NCBI GenBank assembly: GCA_934565795.1
Contig: CAKTIM010000011.1
Span: 1 to 58,801, forward strand
Direction: 5' to 3'
From: an uncultured Oscillospiraceae bacterium
GTDB taxonomy: Bacteria > Bacillota > Clostridia > Oscillospirales > Oscillospiraceae
Length of the DNA: 58,801 nucleotides
Shown: in pieces, positions 1 through 8,726 of the stretch
Layout: the number at the start of each line of letters is the position of its first letter
How positions within the stretch are numbered: position 1 is the first letter of the stretch
Notes under the pieces: generated by a model
The model's input: the letters and a program-made list of their open reading frames with translations, nothing else
Told to the model about the DNA's origin: nothing
The model's database searches: none
Program-made: the position numbers and the translations under genes

Positions 1-187
1 TTGTTTATTACTGCCCGAATTACAACAGAACCCCGGCTTTCGCTTGCTGAAAAGCTGGGGTTCTTTGACAGGCTGAGCTTCCCTTGGAAGCTTAGAGATG
101 TGCCCTTTAGGTTATACGCTTTTCTTTACCACTCAAAAACCGCCAGGCTGAGGGTCGGCAGATTGCCGACCCCTACGGGGGGTGGCC
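1..187. repeat. Repeat block at left edge
   Basis: No gene is seen. A hairpin at 29-62 (12-bp arms, one G-U pair, 10-nt loop) has no convincing U-run. A leftward-pointing GTAG hairpin ends near 176, just before the stop codon of the leftward gene that follows. The block is cut by the window edge. Confidence 0.6.
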
Positions 188-691
188 TTACCCGAAGCTT
201 ACCCGTTGGCCTTGTTCTACCAGGCGGCAGATGCGGGCGTAGTCGGAGGGGGACAGGGCGGATACGCTGGAACCCAGCTTGACCGCGCCGCTGCCGGTCA
301 AGCCGTTTTCTGCCGGGCGGCCGCCGCCGGCCATACTGGCTGCCAGCTGGCCGCGGGTGTATTCGGCGGCGTAGGCCATGGCGGCGGGGAGCAGCTCCCG
401 GAAGTGGGCGCCGCAGTAGGCGCTCTCCACATCCGCGCCGCTGCGCAGCAGACTGCAAAACAGCTTGTTTCGTGCCTCCCGGCGGATATCAAAATCCGGG
501 AAAAGCTCCCGCAGGCCTTCCGCCTCCTGCACGATGCCGTCATAGATCTGATTGACCCGCTGCCAATGGGCCTGGGTCTGGCTCTGCGGCGCCTGCTCAG
601 CCGCCGCGCCGGACTGCTCCGCCTCCGGCGTCCCCTCCGCCCCGCCCTCCGCCCCCTCGGCGAAGAGCTGCATCCAATTGTTGTTATCCAA
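188..691 (-). CDS. Phage scaffold-like protein with a probable Prp cleavage site
   Basis: This 167-residue protein lies last in the visible leftward phage operon. The start is a TTG at 691, chosen because a strong AAGGAG lies just upstream and because no ATG fits. The protein starts with an Asn-rich stretch and then reads MQLFAEGAEGG at about residues 7-17. This resembles the LQFF/A motif that Prp protease cuts in ribosomal protein bL27 and in some phage capsid and scaffold proteins. A low-complexity Ala/Glu/Gln region follows, then a helical part with FPDFD, LLRSGADVESAY and AAMAYAAEY, and a tail with RPAENGL. From memory, this arrangement is common in small scaffold or head-associated proteins of Clostridia phages. 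The gene directly upstream encodes a Prp-like protease. A role in head assembly is inferred from position and motif. The function could be another head protein. Confidence 0.7.
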   Translation of the reverse strand: MDNNNWMQLFAEGAEGGAEGTPEAEQSGAAAEQAPQSQTQAHWQRVNQIYDGIVQEAEGLRELFPDFDIRREARNKLFCSLLRSGADVESAYCGAHFRELLPAAMAYAAEYTRGQLAASMAGGGRPAENGLTGSGAVKLGSSVSALSPSDYARICRLVEQGQRVSFG

Positions 692-750
692 TCTACTTTT
701 CTCCTTCTTTTTATAATGTTCCCCCTTGGCTCCCCAATGGGGGTGCTGGC

Positions 751-1104
751 TCACGCGGAGGCCCCCAGGTGAATGACGCCCTCCAGGGTCACGTTTCGGG
801 GGAACGACCGGGCCAGCTCGTTCAGGCCCACCTGGGCCGTCCAGAATACCAGGGCCGCCGTGTCCCGGTGGGCGGGCAGCGGGAGCGCGTCGATCTCCGC
901 CTCCCCCTCCCGCAGGACGATCCGGGGCGGCGCGGCCAGCAGCCCCGCCGAAGCCAGATGCTCCACCGCCCGGCCCAGGCCCCGGCACAGGGTACTCACC
1001 CCGGCGCACACCAGATCACGCCCCCGCGCCCCCGCCCCAGCATGCCCCCGCACCCGCAAATGCAGCGATTCATCCAGGGCAGTGTAAAAATGTACTGTTA
1101 CCAT
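751..1104 (-). CDS. prp: Prp-type cysteine protease of the phage module
   Basis: This 117-residue protein has the hallmarks of the Prp (YsxB) family: a conserved GHAG with the catalytic His at residue 21, and DLVCAGVS with the catalytic Cys at residue 33. The 12-residue spacing matches that of chromosomal Prp. The C-terminal GLNELARSFPRNV also fits the family pattern. Prp normally trims the N-terminal extension of ribosomal protein bL27 in Firmicutes, and in Staphylococcus it also processes capsid and scaffold proteins of phage 80alpha. Here the gene is not beside rplU/rpmA but between the portal and scaffold-like genes, so it is probably the phage's own prohead protease. The start at 1104 has AAAGGAAG upstream. 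The 837-bp gap to portal is filled by repeats. Confidence 0.85.
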   Translation of the reverse strand: MVTVHFYTALDESLHLRVRGHAGAGARGRDLVCAGVSTLCRGLGRAVEHLASAGLLAAPPRIVLREGEAEIDALPLPAHRDTAALVFWTAQVGLNELARSFPRNVTLEGVIHLGASA

Positions 1105-1941
1105 GTGTTCTTCCTTTCGTAGTTTATAAAACGTGTGTTGAATGGGAACACCCTACCCGTGTAGGGGCGGATATCAGCCGCCCGCAGCGTCGCGGAATTG
1201 AGCTGTCAGTTGAATGGACATTGCCAAAAGCTTTTGAGTCCGTAGGGGGCGGCAATCTGTCGCCCCGCAGCGTAACGTATCAGAGCGGTGCGGTGAATGG
1301 GAGCAGGTTGCGCTACCTCCAAAGCTTCCCTTGGGGTGGTGCTCCGCGCAGCGAATCAGAATATCAATGATTGCCAGTGGCAATCATACCTTGATTCATT
1401 AGCTGGCAGCCCGTAGGGCTGACTGAAGAGGGCTACCGCAGTGGGATTTTTATTAAGGGTAGGTTGAATGGGAAGCACCTCTCCGTAGGGGCGGATACCA
1501 GCCGCCCGAAAGGTAATGTAATTGAGCTGTATAGACGAAACGCTCAATCCCGGTACTCGGCGGGTCGACAAATTGCCGACCCCTACGCAGGCGGTGGTTT
1601 TCGGCTGATGCCATTCAATGGGGTGCTATCGAAGTGGCGGGGGTTCGGGCGGCTAATATCCGCCCCTACGCACTCAAAGTGTTTAACACTGTACCTTTTT
1701 AACCCAATCTCTTTCAAAACCACAACCTGAGTGCCCTCTTCAGTCGCTGCGGCGACAGCTATTTAATTATGGTATCATTGCCACCGGCAATGATTGTTAT
1801 TAAAGATTCGCTGCGCTCTGCAACACCCCTCAGGGAAGCTTGGGGATGTATCCTTTTACGGTATACGTTCATCTTTACTGCTATCGAAACCGTGGGGTTG
1901 AGGGTCGGCAGGTTGCCGACCCCTACGGGTGGGGGGGCGCA
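1105..1941. repeat. REP-like hairpin block between portal and prp
   Basis: No gene is seen in these 837 bp. Six GTAG hairpins can be read: three rightward (starting near 1161, 1241 and 1487), then three leftward (ending near 1585, 1673 and 1927). A 64-bp miniature element fills 1337-1400, and a second type of insert lies at about 1752-1817 in reverse. The block splits an otherwise compact phage head operon. Confidence 0.8.
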
Positions 1942-3711
1942 CTATGTGGGGCTGGTGGAGTTGGCGACGCGTTGGCGGGCGGTGCGGGTGGCGTAGGGTT
2001 CCTGCTTTTCGCCCCGGAGGCTGGCTTTGCCGGTGGGCCGCTGCTGCGGCTCCTGCCGTTCCTCCGGCGTTTCCTCCGGCGCGGGCAGGGGGGCGGCGGC
2101 CAGGGACTGGAGGTACTGCTGGGCGCTGCGGGCGATGCGCTGCATCACCATGTCCTTGCGGTCGAAATCCATCATGTCCATGCAGGCCAGGGCCTGCTCC
2201 GCGTTGCGGGGGTCGAAGAACCCGGCGGAGTAGAATTGCAGCGCCATCTCGTTCTGGCTCATGCGGGAATAGGCGCTCTGCTTCTGGGCGCTGACGCTGA
2301 TATCGAACAGGGGCACGCGGGTCAGGCCGGTCATGTCGTCGCTCTGGGCCTGCAAGCCCCGGTTGCTGTAGCGGATGAATTCCTCCGCCCCCGCCTCGCC
2401 CACGATGCGAAAGCACCGGGGCAGGCTGTAAAACTGGCGGATCAGCTCGATGACCATCAGGCAGATGCGGCGGAAGGCCCGGTAGGCGGCCTTGTTGCTG
2501 TCCCGGCTGAGCTTGCTGCCCGCCTCCTGCATGGCGGCGATGGCGCTGGCGGCGGTGACGCCGCTGCTGGTGCCGCCGGTGGAGATATCCCGGTTGCCGG
2601 TGACCTCCTTCAGTTCGTCCACCTTGCCGTTGAGCACCGCCAGATACACCTCGCTCAACCCCGTGCTCTGGATAGGCAGAATGCTGTCCTGCCCCAGGCC
2701 GCCCTCCACGTGGACAAAATCCCGGCTCAGGTCGCCGTACTCCTCCTCGTTGACGCTGCCGTCGCTGCGGATGAAGTGCCGGGGCCGGGCGTTGACCAGC
2801 ATGTTCATCAGGATCGCCTGGTTGCCCCGGTCGATGTACTCCTGGGCGCTCTTGGCCACGTCGATGTAGCCGAAGCCGCAGGGCGTGCCCTCGGTGCGGA
2901 ACAGCGGGTCAAAGACGAAGGGATACAGCCCATGGTCATACCAGCCCCGGCTGGCGTACTGCTCCTCATTTTCCGAGGCGAAGAGCACCGTGTCCCCCAC
3001 GAATTTGCAGTAGTGCAGCACCGTCCGGCCGCCCACGGTCTTCTTGTAGTACCAGTCCACCACGGCGCTTTTTTCGGTGGTGTCCACCCGGTCGTCATAC
3101 AGGTATTTGCTGCTGACCTCCTCGGGCGAGCCCAGCTTTTCCGCCAGCTGGGGGTAGCGCTCGATCAGGCTCTCGTTGCGCTGTAGCTCCACATGGAATA
3201 CATTGGCCGAGGCCTGAATGTCGGTGATGCCGCTCTCCCAGAAGAGGTTCAGGATGTCCACCTTGCGGATGGCGATGTCCCCCAGACCGTTCAGGCGGCT
3301 GTCGTCCCAGAATACGCCATAGATGCCGGTGCCGGATTTGAGCTTGCAGTCGTTCACCTCGTCGTAAACCTGCTCAAATTCACTCTGCTCCAGCACCACC
3401 GGGACGACGGCGCTGAGCAGCCTGGCCTCCGCCCGGTCGCTCTCCTCCCTGGGCAGCACATTGGGGCTGGGGAAATTGTCCATCACGTCCGCGTGCTTGC
3501 TGGCGATGGCGTTGAACAGCCACCCGGAGGTAGGCTCCACCTGGCTTTTCCCCCGGCCCCGCATGCATTCCCAGTGGCGCAGCTTGTACCACTGGGCGTT
3601 CTCCACCACCCGGCGCTCCAGGTTGGCCTTGCCCTCCTTGTAGCGGTTCAGGGTGGCCCTGGCCCGGCGCACCTGCTCCTGGCCGATGGGCAGCTTTTTC
3701 ACATTAGTCAT
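1942..3711 (-). CDS. Phage portal protein
   Basis: This 589-residue protein fits a phage portal, the dodecameric ring at the capsid vertex through which DNA is packaged and ejected. It has the usual portal N-terminus with a basic helix and the WYKLRHWECMRG region, followed by SGWLFNAIASKHADVMDNFPSPNVLPRE. A mid-region reads SGTGIYGVFWD, and a long helical part carries GGTSSGVTAASAIAAMQEAGSKLSRD. A Pro/Gln/Glu-rich tail ends the protein. The start codon overlaps the end of the large terminase gene by 8 bp, the usual terL-portal coupling. The reading frame is intact over its full length. The gene is followed by a repeat block, not by another head gene, which is unusual for a working phage operon. 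Confidence 0.92.
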   Translation of the reverse strand: MTNVKKLPIGQEQVRRARATLNRYKEGKANLERRVVENAQWYKLRHWECMRGRGKSQVEPTSGWLFNAIASKHADVMDNFPSPNVLPREESDRAEARLLSAVVPVVLEQSEFEQVYDEVNDCKLKSGTGIYGVFWDDSRLNGLGDIAIRKVDILNLFWESGITDIQASANVFHVELQRNESLIERYPQLAEKLGSPEEVSSKYLYDDRVDTTEKSAVVDWYYKKTVGGRTVLHYCKFVGDTVLFASENEEQYASRGWYDHGLYPFVFDPLFRTEGTPCGFGYIDVAKSAQEYIDRGNQAILMNMLVNARPRHFIRSDGSVNEEEYGDLSRDFVHVEGGLGQDSILPIQSTGLSEVYLAVLNGKVDELKEVTGNRDISTGGTSSGVTAASAIAAMQEAGSKLSRDSNKAAYRAFRRICLMVIELIRQFYSLPRCFRIVGEAGAEEFIRYSNRGLQAQSDDMTGLTRVPLFDISVSAQKQSAYSRMSQNEMALQFYSAGFFDPRNAEQALACMDMMDFDRKDMVMQRIARSAQQYLQSLAAAPLPAPEETPEERQEPQQRPTGKASLRGEKQEPYATRTARQRVANSTSPT

Positions 3712-5122
3712 TGATAATCTCCATTCCCGGCCGCTTTTCGGCCGCTGTGATCTGCTCCCTGGGAATGTCCAGGAAGAGCTTCAGGGGTGAGCGGCTGTAG
3801 CCGTCCTCCGCCCTGGGGAGCCGGGGCCGGATGGGGCGGCTCATGCAGAAATAGCGCACCTCGTCGGCCACGTGATCCTCGCCGTCGGTGTCCACATCCT
3901 CGGCGTTCACCCGGTCGTATTGCAGCAGGGGGATGGTACGGATGAAGGCCCGGCAGTTCTTAAAAATGTACATCTGGGGATACCCGTTCTCGTCCAGCTG
4001 GAGGCGGTAGTGCACCTGCATCCAGCCGGGCAGCCGCTTGTTGTCCCCCGGCTGGAAGAATACCTGGTGCCGGGCGGCGGTCTGGGCGATGCTCTCGCCG
4101 GTCTCCCCATCCCAGATGGCGGGGTCGGCAATGCCGGTGATGCGCCTGCCCCGGAGCCAGCGGTGCTCCGTCTCGATCTGATGAATCTTGGAAAACACCT
4201 GCTCCGGCGTCCAGCGCACCCCCTCGTTGGGGGTGGCGGTGCAGCCGTACAGCTCCAGGATGCGGTAGGCCACCCCGTCGTAGTCCACCGCCCACCAGCC
4301 GCAGGAGAAGGGCCGGTGATAGCCCCAGTCGAAGCTGCGGTACAGCTTCCACTCCTTCGGAATTTCAAAGGGCTCAATGACGTGGGTATACTGCCGGTCG
4401 CGGTAGTGGTCGGGCCGGTCGTAAAAATCCTCGAAGAACTGGCCCTCGTATACGTCCCAGTCCCCCTGGAGCCAGGCCTTGCGCAGCTTGGGGGGCAGCT
4501 TTTCCAGACTGCGCAGATATTGGGGCTGGCTTTTCATCAGGGCGGTGTTGTCGGTGCACAGAGCCTGAATAAAGGCGTAGTCCTCCGGGTGCTCCTGCTC
4601 CTGAAAATTGCGGTCGATGAACAGGCGCTTGAAATACCCATGGCTCGGCCCGCCGGGGTTCAGGGTGAAATAGGTGCGCTTGGGGAAATCATTGGCCCCC
4701 CGGACGCAGGCGTCGATCTGCACCAGCCAGCGCTCCTGAAACTGCCCCGCCTCGTCGGCAAACCACACATCGTACTCCGCCCCCTGATACTGCCCCAGAT
4801 CCTCGTCCCCGTCGCAGTAGCCGAAGCAGATGGTGCTGCCGCCGGGGAAATAGAAAATTTTGTCGGTCTTGTTGTAGCTGGCCACCCCATTCAGCATCAG
4901 CAGCAGGGGGGCGATGTGGTTATTGTACAGTTCCCGGTAGGTGCGCCGGGTGATGAGCACCTTGATCCCCGGATAATGCAGACACAGCAGCACCGCCTTC
5001 CACCGCACAAACCAACTCTTCCCCCCGCCCCGCGCCCCGCCATACCCCACATACCGATGCCGCTCCAACAGCGCCTGCCTCTGCTTCAAATTCGGCTCCG
5101 GCATCACCAACCGTACCCCCAT
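3704..5122 (-). CDS. Phage terminase large subunit
   Basis: This protein of about 472 residues is the ATP-driven DNA-packaging motor and headful nuclease. Near the N-terminus, GGARGGGKS is the Walker A motif, and VWFADEAG about 90 residues later is Walker B with the catalytic Glu. The sequence YFTLNPGGPSHGYFKRLF fits the coupling region. In the C-terminal half, SFDWGYHRPFS and GIADPAIWD supply the acidic residues expected of the RNase H-like nuclease. The ATG at 5122 was preferred. A GTG at 5125 is equally near the AGGGGG ribosome site. The end overlaps the portal start by 8 bp. The reading frame is full length. The repeat block upstream separates it from the likely small subunit. Confidence 0.93.
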   Translation of the reverse strand: MGVRLVMPEPNLKQRQALLERHRYVGYGGARGGGKSWFVRWKAVLLCLHYPGIKVLITRRTYRELYNNHIAPLLLMLNGVASYNKTDKIFYFPGGSTICFGYCDGDEDLGQYQGAEYDVWFADEAGQFQERWLVQIDACVRGANDFPKRTYFTLNPGGPSHGYFKRLFIDRNFQEQEHPEDYAFIQALCTDNTALMKSQPQYLRSLEKLPPKLRKAWLQGDWDVYEGQFFEDFYDRPDHYRDRQYTHVIEPFEIPKEWKLYRSFDWGYHRPFSCGWWAVDYDGVAYRILELYGCTATPNEGVRWTPEQVFSKIHQIETEHRWLRGRRITGIADPAIWDGETGESIAQTAARHQVFFQPGDNKRLPGWMQVHYRLQLDENGYPQMYIFKNCRAFIRTIPLLQYDRVNAEDVDTDGEDHVADEVRYFCMSRPIRPRLPRAEDGYSRSPLKLFLDIPREQITAAEKRPGMEIIND

Positions 5123-5934
5123 CACTTTTTCCCCCTCTCTCTCATACCCAAATTCTCAGTTGACCCCTCGTAGGGGCGGATACCAGCCGCCCGCAACGTC
5201 ACGGAATTGAGCTGTCAATTGAATGAAAATAGCCAAAAGTTCCTGAGTCCGTAGGGGTCGGCAACCTGCCGACCCTCAACCTGACGGTTTCGATAGCACC
5301 CCGTCAAACGGCACCAGCTCCCGCCCTCCACCAAAGCTTCCCTTGGGGGAAGCTGGCAGGCCGTAGGCTTGACTGAAGAGGGCTACCGCAGTACGTCCTT
5401 TTTTAAGGGTAAGTTGAATGGCACACGCCAACCCGTAGGGGCGGATACCAGCCGCCCGCAGCGTCGCGAAATTGAGCTGTCAGTTGAATGAACGTCACCA
5501 AAAGTTTTTGAGTTCGTAGGGGGCGGCAATTTGTCGCCCCGCCGGGTGTCGGGATTGAGCGTTTCGTCTATACAGCTCACATTCGTTAGCTTTCGGGCGG
5601 CTAATATCCGCCCCTACGCACTCAAAATGTTTAACACTGTACCTTTTTAACCGAATCTCTCTCAAAACCATCACCTGAGTGCCCTCTTCAGTCGCTGCGG
5701 CGACAGCTATTTAATTATGGTATCATTGCCACCGGCAATGATTGTTATTAAAGATTCGCTGCGCTCTGCTACACCCCTCAGGGAAGCTCAGAGATGTATC
5801 CTTTGGGTTATACGTTTTTTCTTTACCACTCAAAAACCGTAAGTCTGCGGGTCGGCAAATTGCCGACCCCTACGGGGCTCAGAAGTTTTTAACCGCTCCC
5901 AAAACACCATCGTGCCCCAGACAGTTCGTATCCT
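5123..5934. repeat. REP-like hairpin block between small and large terminase genes
   Basis: No gene is seen. Rightward GTAG hairpins start near 5170, 5250, 5436 and 5517. Leftward ones end near 5617 and 5873. An uninterrupted AGCTTCCC hairpin at about 5333-5356 is an empty site for the 64-bp miniature element. A reversed, filled element lies at about 5715-5780. Confidence 0.8.
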
Positions 5935-6297
5935 CTACTCCGCATAGCTCTCCGCCGCGCCTGACAGGACTACGGTGACGCCGGTGTCGGAGCTGGCGTT
6001 CAGGCTGCGCTCGATCTGCTTCAGCTTCAGCTCCCGTTCCCGGGCGTCCATGGAATCGTCCTGGCGCAGGATGTCCTGCAAGTCCTTCAGCACCCCCGTC
6101 AGCTGCTTCAGGCCCGCCCGGTCGACCATGCCCTTTTCCCTGCACCGATGCACCTCAAAGCAGCGCTCGCCGGCATCATCCTTGCACCGCTCCCGCCGGA
6201 TCTCCACCCCGCAGTCCAGCTCCCGGGCCGCCTGCTCCAGCCGCTCCAGCAGCCGCCCCGCCACCGCTCTGACCCGCGCCCCGTCCTCATGCTCCAT
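5935..6297 (-). CDS. Putative phage terminase small subunit
   Basis: This 120-residue protein starts MEHEDGARVRAVAGRLLERLEQAARELDC. A start further upstream is possible in frame but lacks support, and the chosen ATG overlaps the previous gene by 11 bp, which suggests coupling. The middle part has LKQLTGVLKDLQDILRQ and a charged helix with REIKLKQIE-like heptads. The C-terminus reads TGVTVVLSGAAESYAE. From memory this layout, a DNA-binding helical part followed by a short beta strand ending near acidic residues, resembles small terminase subunits of Clostridia phages. The position upstream of the large subunit supports this. No clear HTH motif is visible, so it could be another small packaging-associated protein. 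Confidence 0.5.
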   Translation of the reverse strand: MEHEDGARVRAVAGRLLERLEQAARELDCGVEIRRERCKDDAGERCFEVHRCREKGMVDRAGLKQLTGVLKDLQDILRQDDSMDARERELKLKQIERSLNASSDTGVTVVLSGAAESYAE

Positions 6298-6478
6298 ACG
6301 CTTCCACCTCCACCATGCGCTGCCGCACGCAGTCCTCGCAGAGCGCTTCGCCGCCAGGCAGGGGGAAGCACCATGCATCGATGATATGCCTGCCGCAGTC
6401 GGCGCACACCGGCCGCCGGGCCAGACGCCGATCCGCCGCCGCGGCGCGGCGCTCAGCCTCCAGCCACGGCTCAGTCAT
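6287..6478 (-). CDS. Small zinc-ribbon phage protein
   Basis: This 63-residue protein has two CxxC pairs, CADC at about residues 25-28 and CEDC at about 47-50, with a short intervening loop. They probably bind one zinc ion. The N-terminus is a charged helix rich in Ala, Arg and Glu. The gene overlaps its upstream neighbour by 8 bp and its downstream neighbour by 11 bp, so the three small genes form one translationally coupled set that leads into the packaging genes. Small CxxC proteins of this kind are common in phage early or packaging regions. No specific function can be given. Confidence 0.65.
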   Translation of the reverse strand: MTEPWLEAERRAAAADRRLARRPVCADCGRHIIDAWCFPLPGGEALCEDCVRQRMVEVEAYGA

Positions 6479-6692
6479 GACCCCGGCCCTCCCATACGCT
6501 GTCCAGCACCTGCATGGCCGCGCACAGCGGGGCAGTGGTGCGCCCGTTCTGCTCCACCCGCTCGATCAGGATGAACACCCCGCCCAGCAGCCGCACGAAC
6601 ATCCCCGTCCGCACCACGCCCCCCGGCACCCGGGTCATCCACACCCGCCCCTTGGCATCCCGCCCGGTGCACAGATCAAAGCCCTTTTCCAT
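6471..6692 (-). CDS. Small hypothetical phage protein
   Basis: This 73-residue protein is the first gene of the leftward phage operon. It starts MEKGFDLCTGRDAKGRVWM, and its core is a run of beta-strand-like segments such as GMFVRLLGGVFILIERVEQNG. No family was recognised. A GGAAAGAGGGA-type ribosome site precedes the ATG at 6692. The leftward promoter at 7674-7702 lies about 980 bp upstream, and almost all of that gap is repeat DNA. Any transcript from that promoter must therefore cross a hairpin block before reaching this gene. Confidence 0.6.
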   Translation of the reverse strand: MEKGFDLCTGRDAKGRVWMTRVPGGVVRTGMFVRLLGGVFILIERVEQNGRTTAPLCAAMQVLDSVWEGRGHD

Positions 6693-7640
6693 GGTTCCCT
6701 CTTTCCGTCCAGCCTATTGGACACATTGTAGAATATACTTTTTGTACAACGAAGTAAAAAATAGTTGAAAATTCAGAACCCCTATGCTAAAATACACCCA
6801 GGGCGGGCAGTCCCCCCGCCCCGGATGCATTCGGATCAACGAAATCAAATCCCCCGCACCCCACCCCGTAGGGGCGGATACCAGCCGCCCGCAACCTGAC
6901 GGTTTCGATAGCACCCCGTTGAATGGGAGCAGCTAAAACCATCTGAGTCCGTAGGGGTCGGCAACTTGTCGACCCCAAACGTTGCGGTTTTGACAGCAGT
7001 ACGATGAATGGGAGCAGGTGACAGCCACCACCAAAGCTTCCCTTGGGGGAAGCTGGCAGGCCGTAGGCTTGACTGAAGAGGGCTACCGCAGTACGTTCTT
7101 TATTAAGGGTAAGTTGAATGGCACACGCCAATCCGTAGGGGCGGATACCAGCCGCCCGAAAGGTAACGAAAGTGAGCTGTACAGACGAACCGCTCAGTCC
7201 CGGTACCCAGCGGGGCGACAAATTGCCGCCCCCTACGAACTCAGAAGATTTTCCGGCTTCCATTCAACCGGCAGCTCAGGCCCGGTACACAGCGGGCGGC
7301 TAATATCCGCCCCTACGCACTCAAAATGTTTAACACTGTACCTTTTTAACCGAATCTCTCTCAAAACCGTTACCTGAGTGCCCTCTTCAGTCGCTGCGGC
7401 GACAGCTATTTAATTATGGTATCATTGCCACCGGCAATGATTGTAATTAAAGATTCGCTGCGCTCTGCAACACCCCACAGGGAAGCCAAGAGATGTATCC
7501 TTTTACGGTATACGCTCATCTTTACTGCTTCCTAAACCGCAAGGTTGCGGGTCGGCTGGTAGCCGACCCCTACGGGGACTCAGAAAGCCTTTACTGCTTC
7601 CCAAACCGGCAGGCTGCCGATCCACCGCGGGCTTTTGATT
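6693..7640. repeat. REP-like hairpin block upstream of the phage operon
   Basis: No gene is seen. Rightward GTAG hairpins start near 6869, 6951 and 7136, and leftward ones end near 7238, 7316 and 7573. An empty AGCTTCCC hairpin lies at about 7034-7056, and a reversed, filled miniature element lies at about 7410-7477. Confidence 0.8.
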
Positions 7641-7673
7641 TCGTTACAGTTCACTTGTGTCAACCGTGAGTTC

Positions 7674-7702
7674 ATTATAGTGCACTTATTTCAATTTGTC
7701 AA
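7674..7702 (-). promoter_or_regulatory. Leftward phage promoter with operator-like repeats
   Basis: On the minus strand TTGACA (7697-7702) and TATAAT (7674-7679) are separated by exactly 17 bp, which is a perfect sigma-A promoter. Repeated GTTCAC/GTGAAC-type half sites lie around it, at about 7650, 7667, 7682, 7713 and 7723, including the inverted pair TTCACTATTTTGAA. These are probable binding sites for the divergent repressor at 7838. Confidence 0.8.
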
Positions 7703-7837
7703 GTCCCTGTATTTCACTATTTTGAACTTTGTCTAATTTTGGTGAACCTATCCAAAGCGTGCATCCCGATTGGCCCCGTTCTTCTTGCCCTGTGGGGCAA
7801 AATCTACAAGACGGGGCGGCACAGGGGAGATGCAGTC

Positions 7838-8389
7838 ATGTTCTATGAAAATTTCGTTGCCCTCTGCCAGGCCCGGGGGGAGTCCCCCTCCCGGGTGGCG
7901 CAGAACGCGGGGTTGAGCCGCGCCGCCGCCTCCAGCTGGAAGCAGAATCCGTCCGCCCGTCCCACCGCCGCCGCGCTGGAGAAGCTGGCCGCCTACCTCG
8001 GCGTCAGCCCCGCCGAGCTGCTGGAGGATACCCCCCATCCCGCGCCCCAGCCGTCGGGCTTCTATCCCCATTTCTGCGCGCTGTGCCGCAGCCGGGGCGT
8101 CAGCCCCTCCCGGGCGGCGGAGGACGCGGGGATCAGCAAGTCCGCCGTCTCCAAATGGAAGCGGGAGCCGGACACCGTCCCCTCCGGCACGGTGCTGGCC
8201 AAGCTGACCGCCTACTTCGGCCTGCCCACCTCCCAAATTCTGGGCGAAGCCCCCGCCGCCGCACCCACCGACGAGGCCCTCAAATTTGCCCTCTTCGGCG
8301 GCGCCCAGGACATCACCCCCGAAATGTTCGAGGAGGTACGCTCCTTCGCCCACTTCGTCCTGGAACGGGAAAAGAATAAGAAAAAATAA
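7838..8389 (+). CDS. Phage-type repressor with two tandem XRE HTH domains
   Basis: This 183-residue protein contains two copies of the same HTH unit. The first spans about residues 2-62 (NFVALCQARGESPSRVAQNAGLSRAAASSWKQ is its HTH) and the second about 70-132 (HFCALCRSRGVSPSRAAEDAGISKSAVSKWKR). The two align along their whole length, so an internal duplication is likely. A Pro/Ala-rich linker joins them. The ATG at 7838 was chosen because AGGGGAG lies 7 nt upstream, although the frame is open further upstream. It is divergent from the leftward phage promoter and followed by an ImmA-like peptidase, the usual repressor and anti-repressor arrangement. It probably holds the leftward promoter silent. 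One chain with two DNA-binding domains could bind adjacent half sites as a monomer, which is an inference. Confidence 0.85.
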   Translation: MFYENFVALCQARGESPSRVAQNAGLSRAAASSWKQNPSARPTAAALEKLAAYLGVSPAELLEDTPHPAPQPSGFYPHFCALCRSRGVSPSRAAEDAGISKSAVSKWKREPDTVPSGTVLAKLTAYFGLPTSQILGEAPAAAPTDEALKFALFGGAQDITPEMFEEVRSFAHFVLEREKNKKK

Positions 8390-8660
8390 GCCCCCTTTTC
8401 CTCCGTAGGGGTCGGCAACCTGCCGACCCTCAACCTTGCGGTTTTTGAGCGGTAAAGAAAAACGTATAACTTAAAGGGTACATCCCCCAAACTTCCTCCA
8501 TTCAATGCACTGCTATCGAAGTGGCAACGTTGAGGGGCGACAAATTGCCGCCCCCTACGAACTCAGAAGCTTTTGGTAATCTCCATTCAACCGGCAGCTC
8601 AATTCCGCAACCTCGCGGGCGGCTGGTATCCGCCCCTACGGATGGGGTGCATCCCACTCA
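8390..8660. repeat. Short REP-like block between repressor and peptidase
   Basis: One rightward GTAG hairpin starts near 8405 and two leftward ones end near 8560 and 8641. No gene is seen. It separates two genes that normally sit together in one operon. Confidence 0.75.
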
Positions 8661-8726
8661 CCGCTCTGCTGCCAAAAGCCGCACCATTTTCGCGTTTTAT
8701 TCGGCTCTGCCGGAAAGGATTATGTC

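Noticed and set aside
1464..1730. Short open frames inside repeat blocks
   Set aside because: The same peptide pieces (such as VGADTSRP or GRLPTPT) recur in every block because the DNA repeats. They have no ribosome sites of their own.
5123..5934. Possible CRISPR array in the repeat blocks
   Set aside because: Repeats are hairpins of several kinds with variable spacing and conserved, not unique, intervening sequence. No cas genes are present.
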